Shown one piece after another: positions 1-10,733 of a stretch of DNA of 57,278 bases. A model generated the notes under the pieces. That model saw only the letters and a list, made by a program, of their open reading frames with translations, did no database searches and had not been told where the DNA came from. How positions within the stretch are numbered: position 1 is the stretch's first letter; every line of letters starts with the position of its first letter. This DNA is from Methylobacterium sp. J-026. GTDB lineage: Bacteria; Pseudomonadota; Alphaproteobacteria; Rhizobiales; Beijerinckiaceae. Both the position numbers and the translations under genes were made by a program. The stretch is taken from contig NZ_JAKSYC010000119.1 in the NCBI RefSeq assembly GCF_022829585.1, forward strand, positions 1 to 57,278, read 5' to 3'.

Positions 1-441
1 GGCTTGCTCCTCCGAACCGTCCGGGTCGTTGAACAGCATCTTCAAGCCATCCTCCGTGTAGACGAACTTGTTCGCGACGTAGCAATTCCGTCTGCTACGC
101 AGTTGGTCGTACCGGCTACGCGCCGGTTCCGCGATCGCGCCCTGCCAGCCATAGAGCGTCTCCAGCAGCAGCGTGGTGCTGCCGGCCGGACCACCCGTGG
201 CACCGAACTCGACGAAATAGCCGTTCCGCTTCTCGCCGAGTTCAAACAGCACCCAGAGATCCTGCAGCAGCGGGGCGCTCGAAAGCGCCGCTCTGCGGGC
301 CGCGAACATCAGGAACTCGATCGGTTCGGCATGAGCCTCATGGCCCCGACCGATGAAATTCTTGATCTCCGAGATCGATTCTTCGAGTGTATCTCTCACT
401 CCTAGAACCGATCTGAAGATGACCCTGAGTTCATTTTCCAC
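1..441 (-). CDS. FkbM-family SAM-dependent methyltransferase, N-terminal part (runs off the left edge)
   Basis: The reverse strand is open from a GTG at 441 to base 1, giving 147 residues with no stop. The start is supported by an AAGGGGGAG ribosome binding site about seven bases upstream. Around residues 75-115 the protein reads GYFVEFGATGGPAGSTT, then a GW pair and an AEP motif. This is the usual opening of an FkbM-type O-methyltransferase fold, where the GxxxG loop and the acidic residue after it bind S-adenosylmethionine. Such enzymes commonly modify sugars of surface polysaccharides or glycolipids. The substrate is not visible and the C-terminal half is outside the window. The family call is by motif recognition. 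Confidence 0.72.
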   Translation of the reverse strand, partial: MENELRVIFRSVLGVRDTLEESISEIKNFIGRGHEAHAEPIEFLMFAARRAALSSAPLLQDLWVLFELGEKRNGYFVEFGATGGPAGSTTLLLETLYGWQGAIAEPARSRYDQLRSRRNCYVANKFVYTEDGLKMLFNDPDGSEEQA

Positions 442-1078
442 GACCTGACTCCCCCTTGCGATGTTCTGCGATCACCGCGCGCCGGACCCCGTGTGGCCGG
501 TCCCTCGAGACGCGGTTGTTTCTATCCTGCGCGGTGCCGCCCAAGAGCGCTCGTCGACGCCAGTGCGGGCCGTCTCTTCTGCGCAACGACGGCCCGGGCT
601 TGCCAGGACGCTCCCACACCGGGGGGCCGGATCCGCCTTCGGCATTCGGCCGCCGCGGGGTGACCCGGGAACCTTTTCGGCCGACGATCATAGATCGGCG
701 CAACCTTCTGCTTCCCGGCCCGCGCGGTCTCATGCCCGTGGATGGGGGCGGGAGGTCGAGCGACGGGATGCGCGCCAGCCTGGACCATCCGGTGCTCCAT
801 CGATCTTGATCCCTACGGTCATCGGCTGGAGCTATCGTTTCTCTCTGTCGGCTACACGCGAAACACCACCCCGCCCGGAAGATCCACCAAACCCAGTTGT
901 TTTTATCTTGTTTTTATCTTGTTTTCGTCAGAATACGAGGCTATTAACGTTTTTTACCAAGCGTTACACGACTAAAATTCAAGTCATTTCAAACTACAAA
1001 TAAATTTCTAATCAATAGATTTCTCCGACCGAGCGGCGATCTGCGATCGACCTCTTGCAGAGGATTAGGAGCGAGTCA
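442..1078. other. Intergenic stretch without a convincing gene
   Basis: The left half (about 456-830) is GC-rich and has overlapping open frames on both strands, but none has a good ribosome binding site, a recognisable domain or normal codon bias. From about 860 to 1020 the base composition turns sharply AT-rich. That part probably holds the promoter of the secreted protein that follows, and perhaps the edge of transferred DNA. I see no RNA gene. Confidence 0.5.
897..926. repeat. Short tandem repeat, 11-bp unit
   Basis: The unit TTGTTTTTATC occurs twice in direct succession (897-907 and 908-918) and is followed by a partial third unit ending near 926. It lies in the AT-rich block upstream of the secreted protein at 1079. 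It could be a promoter-associated slippage tract; no function is shown. Confidence 0.6.
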
Positions 1079-1570
1079 ATGATGCAGCGGATCGAGTCAA
1101 TGTTAACTTTGACAATCCTGGCCGGTCTTGCAGCCGGTCCGGTCCACGCCGCCGATGCGTGCGACGCGCTCACGGCCCGAGTGATCCGCGATACCGGCGC
1201 CTCGCTCGCCGGCCGGGCCGGCCCCTACGCGGTGTTCCGGGCCGAGGATGCCGAGCGGATGAGCCTCGATTGCCGGGCGCCGGCGCGGATCACCGTCGCC
1301 TCGCGCGACCGGGAGCCGCCACGGGCCTACTTCATCCTGGTCGGCCGCGCGGCCCGTGCCCTCGCCGGGGCGGATGCCGCCGCGGCCGAGGTGCTGACGC
1401 TCAACCTCCATCAGGCCAGCTTGCTCGCGCAGGCCCCCCGCCGCGGCAGCTCCGGCCCGGCCTTGATGCTGTGCGAGACCGGCTCGCGGACCGACGCGCT
1501 CCGGGACGATCTCACGGTCTGTCGGGTCGCGCCCCGCACCAAGCTCGCGCGGACCCGCCGCGCGGGCTAG
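1079..1570 (+). CDS. Secreted four-cysteine hypothetical protein
   Basis: This 163-residue protein starts at ATG 1079, seven bases after a TAGGAG ribosome binding site; the in-frame TTG at 1055 lacks one. An N-terminal hydrophobic segment (about residues 9-25, ending VHAADA) looks like a Sec signal peptide with cleavage after HA. The mature part carries four cysteines (in ACDAL, LDCRA, MLCET and TVCRV), consistent with two disulfides in the periplasm. I do not recognise a domain. It lies just upstream of kdsA in the same direction, with 68 bases between, but there is no functional link. A similar small secreted protein with paired cysteines is at 54430. Confidence 0.7.
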   Translation: MMQRIESMLTLTILAGLAAGPVHAADACDALTARVIRDTGASLAGRAGPYAVFRAEDAERMSLDCRAPARITVASRDREPPRAYFILVGRAARALAGADAAAAEVLTLNLHQASLLAQAPRRGSSGPALMLCETGSRTDALRDDLTVCRVAPRTKLARTRRAG

Positions 1571-1638
1571 GGCGATGGCCCGAGATCGGGATCGGGCCCC
1601 GATTGCAAGGCGGCCTGGAACGGCGCTAGACCGGCCGC

Positions 1639-2493
1639 ATGTCGAATCCCGAAACATCCGGCCCCGTGGTCCAGGTCGGCGGCGCGCGCTTCGCCAACCA
1701 CCTGCCGCTCACGCTGATCGCCGGCCCATGCCAGCTCGAGGGTCGCGGCCACGCCCTGGAGATCGCCTCAGCGCTCAAGGCGATGGCGGCGGATCTCGGG
1801 ATCGGGCTCGTCTTCAAGACCTCCTTCGACAAGGCCAACCGCACCTCGGGCAGCGCCGCCCGGGGCGTCGGCCTTGACGAGGCGCTGCCGGTCTTCGCGG
1901 AGATCCGCGAGAGCCTCGGCCTGCCGGTGCTGACCGACGTGCACGCCGCCGAGCAATGTGCCCGGGTCGCCGAAGCGGTGGACGTGCTCCAGATCCCGGC
2001 CTTCCTGTGCCGCCAGACCGACCTGCTCCTGGCCGCCGCCGCGACGGGGCGGGCGGTCAACATCAAGAAGGGCCAGTTCCTGGCGCCCTGGGACATGAAG
2101 CACGTGGCCGCCAAGGTGACCGAGGCCGGCAATCCCAACGTCATCGTCACCGAACGGGGCGCCTCGTTCGGCTACAACACCCTGGTCTCGGACATGCGCA
2201 GCCTACCGATCATGGCGCAGGTGACGGGCGGCGCGCCGGTCGTGTTCGACGCGACCCATTCGGTTCAGCAGCCCGGCGGCCAGGGCGCCAGTTCGGGCGG
2301 CCAGCGGGAATTCGTCGCCGTGCTGGCCCGGGCCGCGGTGGCGGTGGGCGTGGCCGGCGTGTTCATCGAGACCCATCCCGATCCCGACCGGGCGCCCTCC
2401 GACGGCCCGAACATGGTGGCGCTGAAGGACCTGCCGGCTCTGCTCGACCAGCTCATCGCCTTCGATCGGCTCGCTAAGAGCCGCGCCGCCTGA
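1639..2493 (+). CDS. kdsA: 3-deoxy-D-manno-octulosonate 8-phosphate synthase
   Basis: KdsA condenses phosphoenolpyruvate with arabinose 5-phosphate to make KDO-8-phosphate, the precursor of the KDO sugar in the lipopolysaccharide core. The 284-residue length is normal. Family motifs are plain: LIAGPCQLE near residues 26-34, [12 protein letters not shown] near 60-70, and a [10 protein letters not shown] segment. The cysteine in GPC (residue 31) sits where metal-dependent enzymes have their metal ligand and the E. coli-type enzyme has asparagine, so this should be a metal-dependent enzyme (inference from known family classes). In related genomes kdsA usually lies next to pyrG and eno. Here eno follows about 2.3 kb downstream, with a methyltransferase, an exported protein and queF between. 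Confidence 0.96.
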   Translation: MSNPETSGPVVQVGGARFANHLPLTLIAGPCQLEGRGHALEIASALKAMAADLGIGLVFKTSFDKANRTSGSAARGVGLDEALPVFAEIRESLGLPVLTDVHAAEQCARVAEAVDVLQIPAFLCRQTDLLLAAAATGRAVNIKKGQFLAPWDMKHVAAKVTEAGNPNVIVTERGASFGYNTLVSDMRSLPIMAQVTGGAPVVFDATHSVQQPGGQGASSGGQREFVAVLARAAVAVGVAGVFIETHPDPDRAPSDGPNMVALKDLPALLDQLIAFDRLAKSRAA

Positions 2494-2498
2494 AACGG

Positions 2499-2603
2499 GG
2501 TATCCAAAGGGCGTGCCCTTTGGTGGGTCGTCAGGGCAAAGCCCTGACCGATTCCAAGGATCCGCCCTGGACCCGCGAAAGGGCGCGCCCTTTCGAAACC
2601 CGG
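2499..2603. repeat. Modular palindromic intergenic repeat, copy 1
   Basis: Four inverted repeats follow one another: CCAAAGGGC/GCCCTTTGG (2504-2523), TCAGGGC/GCCCTGA (2531-2547), an imperfect CCAAGG/CCCTGG pair (2554-2570) and CGAAAGGGC/GCCCTTTCG (2576-2595). The same modules in the same order but opposite orientation occur at 43331-43440. The element lies between the convergent kdsA and methyltransferase genes and could end transcription from both sides. Confidence 0.8.
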
Positions 2604-2604
2604 A

Positions 2605-3273
2605 TCAGGCGTGCGTCAGAACGTGGATCCGGAGGGGCTGGATGAGGTCGTAGCCCCCGTCCGCCACCCGCTCGGCCGCCCGATCGAACGCCGCCTCCAC
2701 GATCGGCCGCTGCGCTGCGATCACCGCCGCACGAGCGGGATCCACCGCGCAGACCCGGGCCAGGAAGGCGTCGAGGGAGGCGAAGCGCTCCCGCCGTTCG
2801 ATCGTGACCTCGCGGCGGCATGCCAGGGTGCCCCGGGCCAGGGCGGCCGCGATGGCCTCCTGCGCGGCCGCCCGGACCGCGGTCTCGTCCTCGATGGGCC
2901 GGAGGGCGTCGAAGAAGCTCCCCGCCGCCAGGGGCTCCACCACGACGAGGCGGCCGCCCGGCGCGAGCACGCGTGCGGCCTCGACGAGGGCGGCCGCGGG
3001 GTCGGGCACGTGATGCAGGGCGTTGAGCAGGACGGCGCCGTCGAAGCTGGCATCTGGGAAGGGCAGGGCCTCCCCCGTCGCGGCTTCGAACCGTGCAGCC
3101 GGCACCGCGGCCCGGGCCGCGGCGAGCGCCGCCGCGCCGGGATCGATGCCGGTCACCGCCGCGCCGTCTTCCGTCAGCCGCTTCGCGAGGGTCCCCCCGC
3201 CGCATCCAATATCGAGGATCCGCTTGTCGGGGAGCGGCGCGAAGGTCTCGCGGATCAGGGTTAGGGCATCCAT
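2605..3273 (-). CDS. Class I SAM-dependent methyltransferase (Methyltransf_11 type)
   Basis: The 222-residue protein has the standard Rossmann methyltransferase motifs. Motif I is ILDIGCGGGTLAKRL near residues 20-34, the acidic end of strand 2 is in VTGIDPG, and LLNALHHVPDPAAAL and ARVLAPGGRLVVVEP follow. I chose ATG 3273 because a GGAGGA ribosome binding site stands seven bases before it; the GTG at 3288 overlaps that site. The C-terminal half (ERRERFASLDAFLARV) is typical of small-molecule methyltransferases of this class, but the substrate cannot be read from sequence. It is convergent with kdsA across a palindromic repeat and is probably transcribed alone. Confidence 0.85.
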   Translation of the reverse strand: MDALTLIRETFAPLPDKRILDIGCGGGTLAKRLTEDGAAVTGIDPGAAALAAARAAVPAARFEAATGEALPFPDASFDGAVLLNALHHVPDPAAALVEAARVLAPGGRLVVVEPLAAGSFFDALRPIEDETAVRAAAQEAIAAALARGTLACRREVTIERRERFASLDAFLARVCAVDPARAAVIAAQRPIVEAAFDRAAERVADGGYDLIQPLRIHVLTHA

Positions 3274-3603
3274 CGAGCGCTCCTCCACCGAAACCCTCTT
3301 ACAGCCAGCGCGGGCCGAAGGCGATGTGCGTCGGCCGAAGCCGCCGACCGTCCCCGCACCGCATCAGGCGATGCCGGACCGGACCGGCAACCCTGGTTCG
3401 GAAACTCTTCGCAAGGTTTCGGCCCCCGCGCCGGTCGAGGCGGCGAGGCTGCGGTGGCAGCCCCGTGGGGCGTTAAGCATGAACCGGCATTCAGAAAACC
3501 GCCTGTGTGCGGATCCGCACGTCAAGACATGCGAGAACTTGGAACTGACGCGGGGTGGCTACGTTATTGGGGCATGTTCGATCGAGGATCGAGAAGGAAC
3601 ATT
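3274..3603. other. Intergenic region between divergent genes
   Basis: It separates the divergent methyltransferase and Gly/Tyr-rich protein genes and must hold both promoters. Apart from the AAGGA ribosome binding site near 3593 I see no conserved element, repeat or RNA gene. Confidence 0.4.
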
Positions 3604-3951
3604 ATGCGCAAGATCGGTATCATCGCCACCGCCGCCGTCCTGGCTCTCGGCAGCGTCGCCGCCACCACGGGCGCTGAGGCGCGTCCCTACGGCTTCCACG
3701 GCGGATACGGCGGGTACGGCCACGGCTACTACCGCGGCGGCCGTCGCGGCATCGGCACCGGCGCCGCCATCGGTCTCGGCATCGCCGGCCTTGCCGCCGG
3801 TGCGATCGCCGCCGGCGCGGCCCGCGATTCCTACTACGGCGGCGGTTACGGCTACGCCCCGGTCTATGGCGGCTACGCTGCTCCGGCCTACGGTTACGGC
3901 GCGCCGGGCTACGCGGCACCGGGCTACGGCTACTACGGCTACGGCTACTGA
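3604..3951 (+). CDS. Exported Gly/Tyr-rich protein with a glycine-zipper segment
   Basis: A 115-residue protein starts at ATG 3604 after an AAGGA ribosome binding site. Residues 1-27 form a clear signal peptide (MRKIGIIATAAVLALGSVA, cut after AEA). The mature chain begins with Gly/Tyr/His repeats, continues with a small-residue hydrophobic stretch (GTGAAIGLGIAGLAAGAIAAGAA) that resembles a glycine-zipper membrane segment, and ends in Tyr-Gly-Pro-Ala repeats. Such proteins are common and uncharacterised in Methylobacterium and Bradyrhizobium, where they are thought to be envelope proteins. The repeats make homology calls unreliable. Confidence 0.8.
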   Translation: MRKIGIIATAAVLALGSVAATTGAEARPYGFHGGYGGYGHGYYRGGRRGIGTGAAIGLGIAGLAAGAIAAGAARDSYYGGGYGYAPVYGGYAAPAYGYGAPGYAAPGYGYYGYGY

Positions 3952-3975
3952 CTTAAGCGGTCCTGACGGGATCGA

Positions 3976-4006
3976 GGGGCGGCCGGCGCGAGCCGGTCGC
4001 CCTTTC
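3976..4006 (+). terminator. Probable rho-independent terminator
   Basis: A GC-rich stem of about 12 bp with one mismatch (GGGGCGGCCGGC against GCCGGTCGCCCTTT, GCGA loop) is followed by a short TTTCTCGTTTG run. It lies 25 bases after the stop of the Gly/Tyr-rich protein and before the oppositely oriented queF. Confidence 0.6.
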
Positions 4007-4063
4007 TCGTTTGTTCGCCCAATGCGGGAGCCGGCGGTCGCGAGGTCTCTGGCCGATCCCCCG

Positions 4064-4516
4064 TCAGCGGCCCCGATAGGGCGGCACCCCGGGATCGGGC
4101 AGCCAGACCGTCTTGGGCGGTTCGCCCGTCTGCCAGAACACGTCGATCGGTATGCCCCCGCGCGGATACCAGTATCCAGCGATCCGCAGGTAGCGGGGCT
4201 CCAGGAGATCGCGGAGCCGCTTGCCGATGGCGACCGTGCAATCCTCGTGGAACGCGCCGTGGTTGCGGAACGACCCGAGATAGAGCTTGAGCGATTTCGA
4301 CTCCACCAGCCAGTCGCCCGGCACGTAGTCGATCACCAGGATGGCGAAGTCGGGCTGGCCGGTGACCGGGCAGATCGAGGTGAATTCGGGGGCGGTGAAG
4401 CGGGCGAGATAGTCGGTATCCGCGTGGGGGTTCGGGACCCGGTCGAGGCGTGCCGCGTCCGGGGATGTCGGAAGCGGCGCCGGCTGGCCGAGCTGTAGAG
4501 TCTCAGGTGTCGTCAT
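4064..4516 (-). CDS. queF: NADPH-dependent 7-cyano-7-deazaguanine reductase
   Basis: QueF reduces preQ0 to preQ1, the last step before insertion into tRNA in queuosine synthesis. The 150-residue length fits the short single-domain (type I) enzyme of the tunnelling fold. The catalytic cysteine is in [13 protein letters not shown] (Cys49), where it forms the thioimide with preQ0. The E-S-K-S-L-K-L-Y segment and [11 protein letters not shown] match the family. It is transcribed away from eno, with a 236-base shared upstream region in which I see no preQ1 riboswitch. No other queuosine gene lies in the window. Confidence 0.95.
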   Translation of the reverse strand: MTTPETLQLGQPAPLPTSPDAARLDRVPNPHADTDYLARFTAPEFTSICPVTGQPDFAILVIDYVPGDWLVESKSLKLYLGSFRNHGAFHEDCTVAIGKRLRDLLEPRYLRIAGYWYPRGGIPIDVFWQTGEPPKTVWLPDPGVPPYRGR

Positions 4517-4677
4517 GGGGCGCGTATAGAACGCCGCGGCGCCCCGCGCATCCCTCGCCGCCGCGGCGATTGCTCCAGGCCGCCGAACGGATGGCGGCCG
4601 CAGCGCCGCGTTCGCACCGGAATGGGCCGACTCACAGGCCGACCACCGACCGGTGCTTGCCGCCGAACGCGGCTTGA

Positions 4678-6042
<1,365 letters not shown>

Positions 6043-6063
6043 TCCTGCGGGGCGCGCCCGGCC

Positions 6064-7242
6064 TCAATCCGGGAGCGTCCAGACCCGCTGGGGCCGCGAC
6101 AGGCCGCGCAGCTCGATCGTCCCCACCGGCTGGAGCGGCCGGGCGCAGCGCTGGGCGAAGGACTCCGACACGAGGAGCGCGTGGCCGAGCGCCGCGCACT
6201 GGCTCTCGATCCGGCTCGCCTCGTTGACCGCCCGCCCGATGATGGTGAAGTCGAGCCGGCGCTCGGTCCCGACGTTGCCGTAGATCACCGTCCCAAAATG
6301 CACGACGCATTCGGCCGCGAGTTCCGGCAGCCCCGCGGCGCGGCGGCGGGTGTTGAGCGCCGCGTTGGCGGCGAGCGCGTCGGTCGCGGCCTCGAGGGCA
6401 GCGCCGCAGACTGGGCAGGGGAGGGTGCCGGCGTCCGGGACCGGAAAGATCGCCAGGAACCCGTCGCCGAGGAATTTCAGGATCTCGCCGCCGTGTCGCT
6501 CCACCGGATCGCCGAGGGCGTCGAAATGCTCGTTGAGCCACGTCACCATGTCGGCGGGATCGGCCCGGTCGGACAGGGCCGTGAAACCGCGCAGGTCGGT
6601 GAGCAGGATGGCGGCCGGCACGGCGCGGCCCTCGCCCCGCCGGATCTGACCGTCGAGGACCCGTTCGGCGGTGGAGCGACCGAGATAGGTGGCCGACACC
6701 TCCCGCAGGGTGTGTGCCAGGCCGATCTTGGCGATCGCCAGCGTCAGGAACGGCAGGACGCCACTGATGGTGGACAGGTCCGCATCCGTGAAGCCGGCGG
6801 GCAGGCGGGTACAGAACGAGATCGCGATTCCCCGCAACGCGGTTCCGGGGGCGAACTCGACGATGTGGAGGGCGTAGTCGACCCCGCCCTGTGACCCGAG
6901 GTCCCGCAGGACCGGAAAATCGAGTTCGCGTTCGGGGGCGTCGAGCCGCCAGCGGCCGAACGTCTCGCCCTTCTCCACCAGCGCGTAGACGGGACTGAGC
7001 AGCCAGTCGCTCTCCTCGTCGGCGCCGTGCGGACTGGCCACGAAGGACATCCCCTCGCCGGCATGCCAGTTCAGGCTGACGCCGCGCAGCGTCGGGTCGA
7101 GGGCCGGGGCCATCACGCTGACGCGCCAGAGGGGGATGCCGGCGCCGGCCAGCGCCTCGCAGAACCGAACCAGCAGGCCGTCGTGGTCGTCGGTCGCCGT
7201 GGCGTGTTCGGCGAGCCAGCGGCGCAGATCCGTCATGTCCAT
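6064..7242 (-). CDS. Class III adenylate/guanylate cyclase with an N-terminal sensor region
   Basis: The 392-residue protein makes a cyclic nucleotide from ATP or GTP. The C-terminal catalytic domain (about residues 210-385) contains the metal-binding aspartates in LLTDLRGFTALSDR and LGDGFLAIFP and the NEASRIES motif. The N-terminal 190 residues (WRVSVMAPALDPTLRGVSLNWH and onwards) form a GAF-like input region seen in many rhizobial cyclases; the ligand is unknown. A CPVC pair sits in the catalytic domain just after GDGFLAIFP, which is unusual and could bind metal or form a disulfide. The start was placed at ATG 7242; a frame extension to 7353 overlaps ftsB and has unlikely composition. Cytosolic, since no membrane segment is visible. 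Confidence 0.88.
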   Translation of the reverse strand: MDMTDLRRWLAEHATATDDHDGLLVRFCEALAGAGIPLWRVSVMAPALDPTLRGVSLNWHAGEGMSFVASPHGADEESDWLLSPVYALVEKGETFGRWRLDAPERELDFPVLRDLGSQGGVDYALHIVEFAPGTALRGIAISFCTRLPAGFTDADLSTISGVLPFLTLAIAKIGLAHTLREVSATYLGRSTAERVLDGQIRRGEGRAVPAAILLTDLRGFTALSDRADPADMVTWLNEHFDALGDPVERHGGEILKFLGDGFLAIFPVPDAGTLPCPVCGAALEAATDALAANAALNTRRRAAGLPELAAECVVHFGTVIYGNVGTERRLDFTIIGRAVNEASRIESQCAALGHALLVSESFAQRCARPLQPVGTIELRGLSRPQRVWTLPD

Positions 7243-7351
7243 CCGTTCGGCTCGCCCTTCGCTCCCACCTGCCGCACCGCGCCCCGGTTCATAGCCGGCC
7301 ACGACACGCGGGCGAGACGTTCCCTTAACCTTTCCGCCCGAGGATCGCGCC

Positions 7352-7663
7352 ATGGTCGTCCGCCGCCGAGTCAGAATGGTCGTGTTGCCGCTGGGTCTCT
7401 GGACCCTGTCGGCGCTCGTGGTCGGCTATTTCGTGTGGCAGGCCGAGAGCGGCAACCGCGGCCTGGAGGCCAAGAAGGCCCTCAAGATCCGGGCCTACGG
7501 CCTCAATCAGGACCTGGCGGCCGTGAGGGCCGAGCGCGCCACCTGGGAGCGCCGGGTCGCCCTCCTTAAGAGCGACCAGATCGACCGCGACCTCCTGGAG
7601 GAGCGCGCGCGGATCGTCCTCGGCCGGGTCCACGCCAACGACGTGGTCGTCATCACGCCCTGA
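7352..7663 (+). CDS. ftsB: Septum formation initiator, FtsB/DivIC family
   Basis: This 103-residue protein has a short basic N-terminus, one membrane helix (about residues 10-28, VVLPLGLWTLSALVVGYFVW), and then a periplasmic coiled coil (LNQDLAAVRAERATWERRVALL). It ends in the LLEERARIVLG motif typical of FtsB. It joins FtsL and FtsQ at the division septum. Its place between eno and pdhA is the standard position in Rhizobiales. The start ATG lies about 110 bases from the divergent cyclase start. Confidence 0.9.
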   Translation: MVVRRRVRMVVLPLGLWTLSALVVGYFVWQAESGNRGLEAKKALKIRAYGLNQDLAAVRAERATWERRVALLKSDQIDRDLLEERARIVLGRVHANDVVVITP

Positions 7664-7699
7664 TCGGCCGGCCCGCCGCCTGCGCGGGCCGCGAAACCC

Positions 7700-7727
7700 C
7701 TCTGACAAGAGAGGCTTCCTGTCAGAG
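7700..7727. promoter_or_regulatory. Perfect inverted repeat upstream of pdhA
   Basis: CTCTGACA (7700-7707) and TGTCAGAG (7720-7727) form an exact 8-bp inverted repeat with a 12-base spacer, about 75 bases before the pdhA start. The geometry fits either a dimeric repressor site or a weak hairpin. There is no T-run, so it is not an obvious terminator. A GC-rich hairpin (about 7668-7692) lies just before it and may end ftsB transcription. Confidence 0.4.
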
Positions 7728-7801
7728 CGGCAGCCCTCGCTTTCCATCCGACGCTGTCCTACACCCCCACGCAGTCGCGTGGAATCACGGGGAGAGCGCC
7801 G

Positions 7802-8875
7802 ATGGACGCCGCCAAGGAGCCTGCCAGGGACGCTTCGTCCGCGCACCCGCAGGCCGCGAGCCCGCAGGCCGCCGAGGCGCACAAGCCGGCGCCGAACATG
7901 CCGCAATTCAGCCGGGAGGATGACCTCCACGCCTATCACGAGATGCTGCTGATCCGGCGCTTCGAGGAGAAGGCCGGCCAGCTCTACGGGATGGGCCTGA
8001 TCGGCGGCTTCTGCCACCTCTATATCGGCCAGGAGGCCGTGGTGATCGGCATGCAGATGGCCTCGGTCGACGGCGACCAGGTCATCACCGGCTACCGCGA
8101 CCACGGCCACATGCTCGCCTGCGGCATGGACCCGAAGGGCGTCATGGCCGAGCTGACCGGGCGCCGGGGCGGCTACAGCCGCGGCAAGGGCGGCTCGATG
8201 CACATGTTCAGCCGCGAGAAGCAGTTCTTCGGCGGCCACGGCATCGTCGGCGCGCAGGTCTCGCTCGGCACCGGCCTCGCCTTCGCCGACCATTACCGGG
8301 AGAACGGCAAGGTCAGCCTGACCTATATGGGCGACGGCGCTGCCAACCAGGGGCAGGTCTACGAGAGCTTCAACATGGCGGCGCTGTGGAAGCTGCCGGT
8401 CGTCTACGTGATCGAGAACAACCGCTACGCCATGGGCACCTCGGTGGCCCGGGCCTCGGCGCAGACCGACTTCTCGAAGCGCGGCCTCTCCTTCGGCATC
8501 CCGGGCGAGCAGGTCGACGGCATGGACGTGCGTACCGTCCGCGAAGCCGCCACCCGGGCGATCGAGCATGCCCGCACCGGCCAGGGCCCGTACATCCTGG
8601 AAATGCAGACCTACCGCTACCGCGGCCATTCCATGTCCGACCCGGCCAAGTACCGGACCAAGGACGAGGTCTCGAAGATGCGCGACGAGCACGACCCGAT
8701 CGAGATGGTGCGCAAGCGCCTGCTCGAACTGCACGGGGTGCCGGAGGCGGATCTCAAGGCCACCGACGCGAAGGTGCGCGAGGTCGTGAACGCCTCGGCC
8801 GAGTTCGCCACCAACGACCCCGAGCCCGATCCCTCCGAGCTCTGGACCGATATTTTGTTGGATGCGCACGCCTAG
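7802..8875 (+). CDS. pdhA: Pyruvate dehydrogenase E1 component, alpha subunit
   Basis: Together with PdhB it decarboxylates pyruvate with thiamine diphosphate and passes the acetyl group to lipoyl-E2. The 357-residue chain starts with an Ala/Pro-rich tail (1-35), then the E1-alpha core: LLIRRFEEKAGQLYGMGLIGG, GHMLACGMDP, and the thiamine diphosphate motif GDGAANQGQVYESFNMAA ending at ENN. The phosphorylation-loop region YRYRGHSMSDPAKYR is also present. It is first in the operon pdhA-pdhB-DUF5076-Uma2-pdhC-small-lpd. The start ATG is preceded by GGGGAGAG. The inverted repeat at 7700 may contribute to control. Confidence 0.97.
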   Translation: MDAAKEPARDASSAHPQAASPQAAEAHKPAPNMPQFSREDDLHAYHEMLLIRRFEEKAGQLYGMGLIGGFCHLYIGQEAVVIGMQMASVDGDQVITGYRDHGHMLACGMDPKGVMAELTGRRGGYSRGKGGSMHMFSREKQFFGGHGIVGAQVSLGTGLAFADHYRENGKVSLTYMGDGAANQGQVYESFNMAALWKLPVVYVIENNRYAMGTSVARASAQTDFSKRGLSFGIPGEQVDGMDVRTVREAATRAIEHARTGQGPYILEMQTYRYRGHSMSDPAKYRTKDEVSKMRDEHDPIEMVRKRLLELHGVPEADLKATDAKVREVVNASAEFATNDPEPDPSELWTDILLDAHA

Positions 8876-8929
8876 CGCATCCCCGGAACACTGGCCGCCC
8901 CGACCAAATAAACGATCGCAGAGCTGAGC

Positions 8930-10372
<1,443 letters not shown>

Positions 10373-10430
10373 CCGGCGCGCGGGCGCCGGTCGCCCGCCC
10401 CGGCCCGGATCGAGGAACAGCCGGCGCGCC

Positions 10431-10718
10431 ATGAGCCAGGATTCCAGCACCACCTTCGCCGAACTCGCCATCCCGCCCGACGCCCGGGAACAGGGCGGCA
10501 TCGAAGTGCTGCGCGCGGCCGTGGTCGACGGCGCGGTCAGCGTGGCGCTGCGACGCTCCTTCGACGATCCCGCGACCTGGGGCCGGCTCCTGGCCGACCT
10601 CGCCCGGCAGGCCGCCTGCGCCTACGCGCTGGAGACCGACATGTCCGAGGAGGAGGCGGTCGAGCGCATCCGCGCCGGCTGGGAGGCCGAGGGGCTCGAC
10701 CCCGGCGGCCTCAACTAG
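10431..10718 (+). CDS. DUF5076 domain protein of the pyruvate dehydrogenase operon
   Basis: This 95-residue acidic, cytosolic protein contains the sequence LRAAVVDGAVSVALRRSF followed by a helical part rich in Ala/Glu (LADLARQAACAYA). It matches the small DUF5076 family that commonly sits between pdhB and pdhC in Rhizobiales. No catalytic motif is visible. Its constant location suggests a role in assembly or regulation of the complex, but this is inference from context only. It starts 58 bases after pdhB and ends 15 bases before the next gene. Confidence 0.75.
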   Translation: MSQDSSTTFAELAIPPDAREQGGIEVLRAAVVDGAVSVALRRSFDDPATWGRLLADLARQAACAYALETDMSEEEAVERIRAGWEAEGLDPGGLN

Positions 10719-10733
10719 CGATGGCACAGGCCC

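Noticed and set aside
461..1003. Forward open frame in the gap before the secreted protein
   Set aside because: No ribosome binding site, no domain, and it crosses the change from GC-rich to AT-rich composition.
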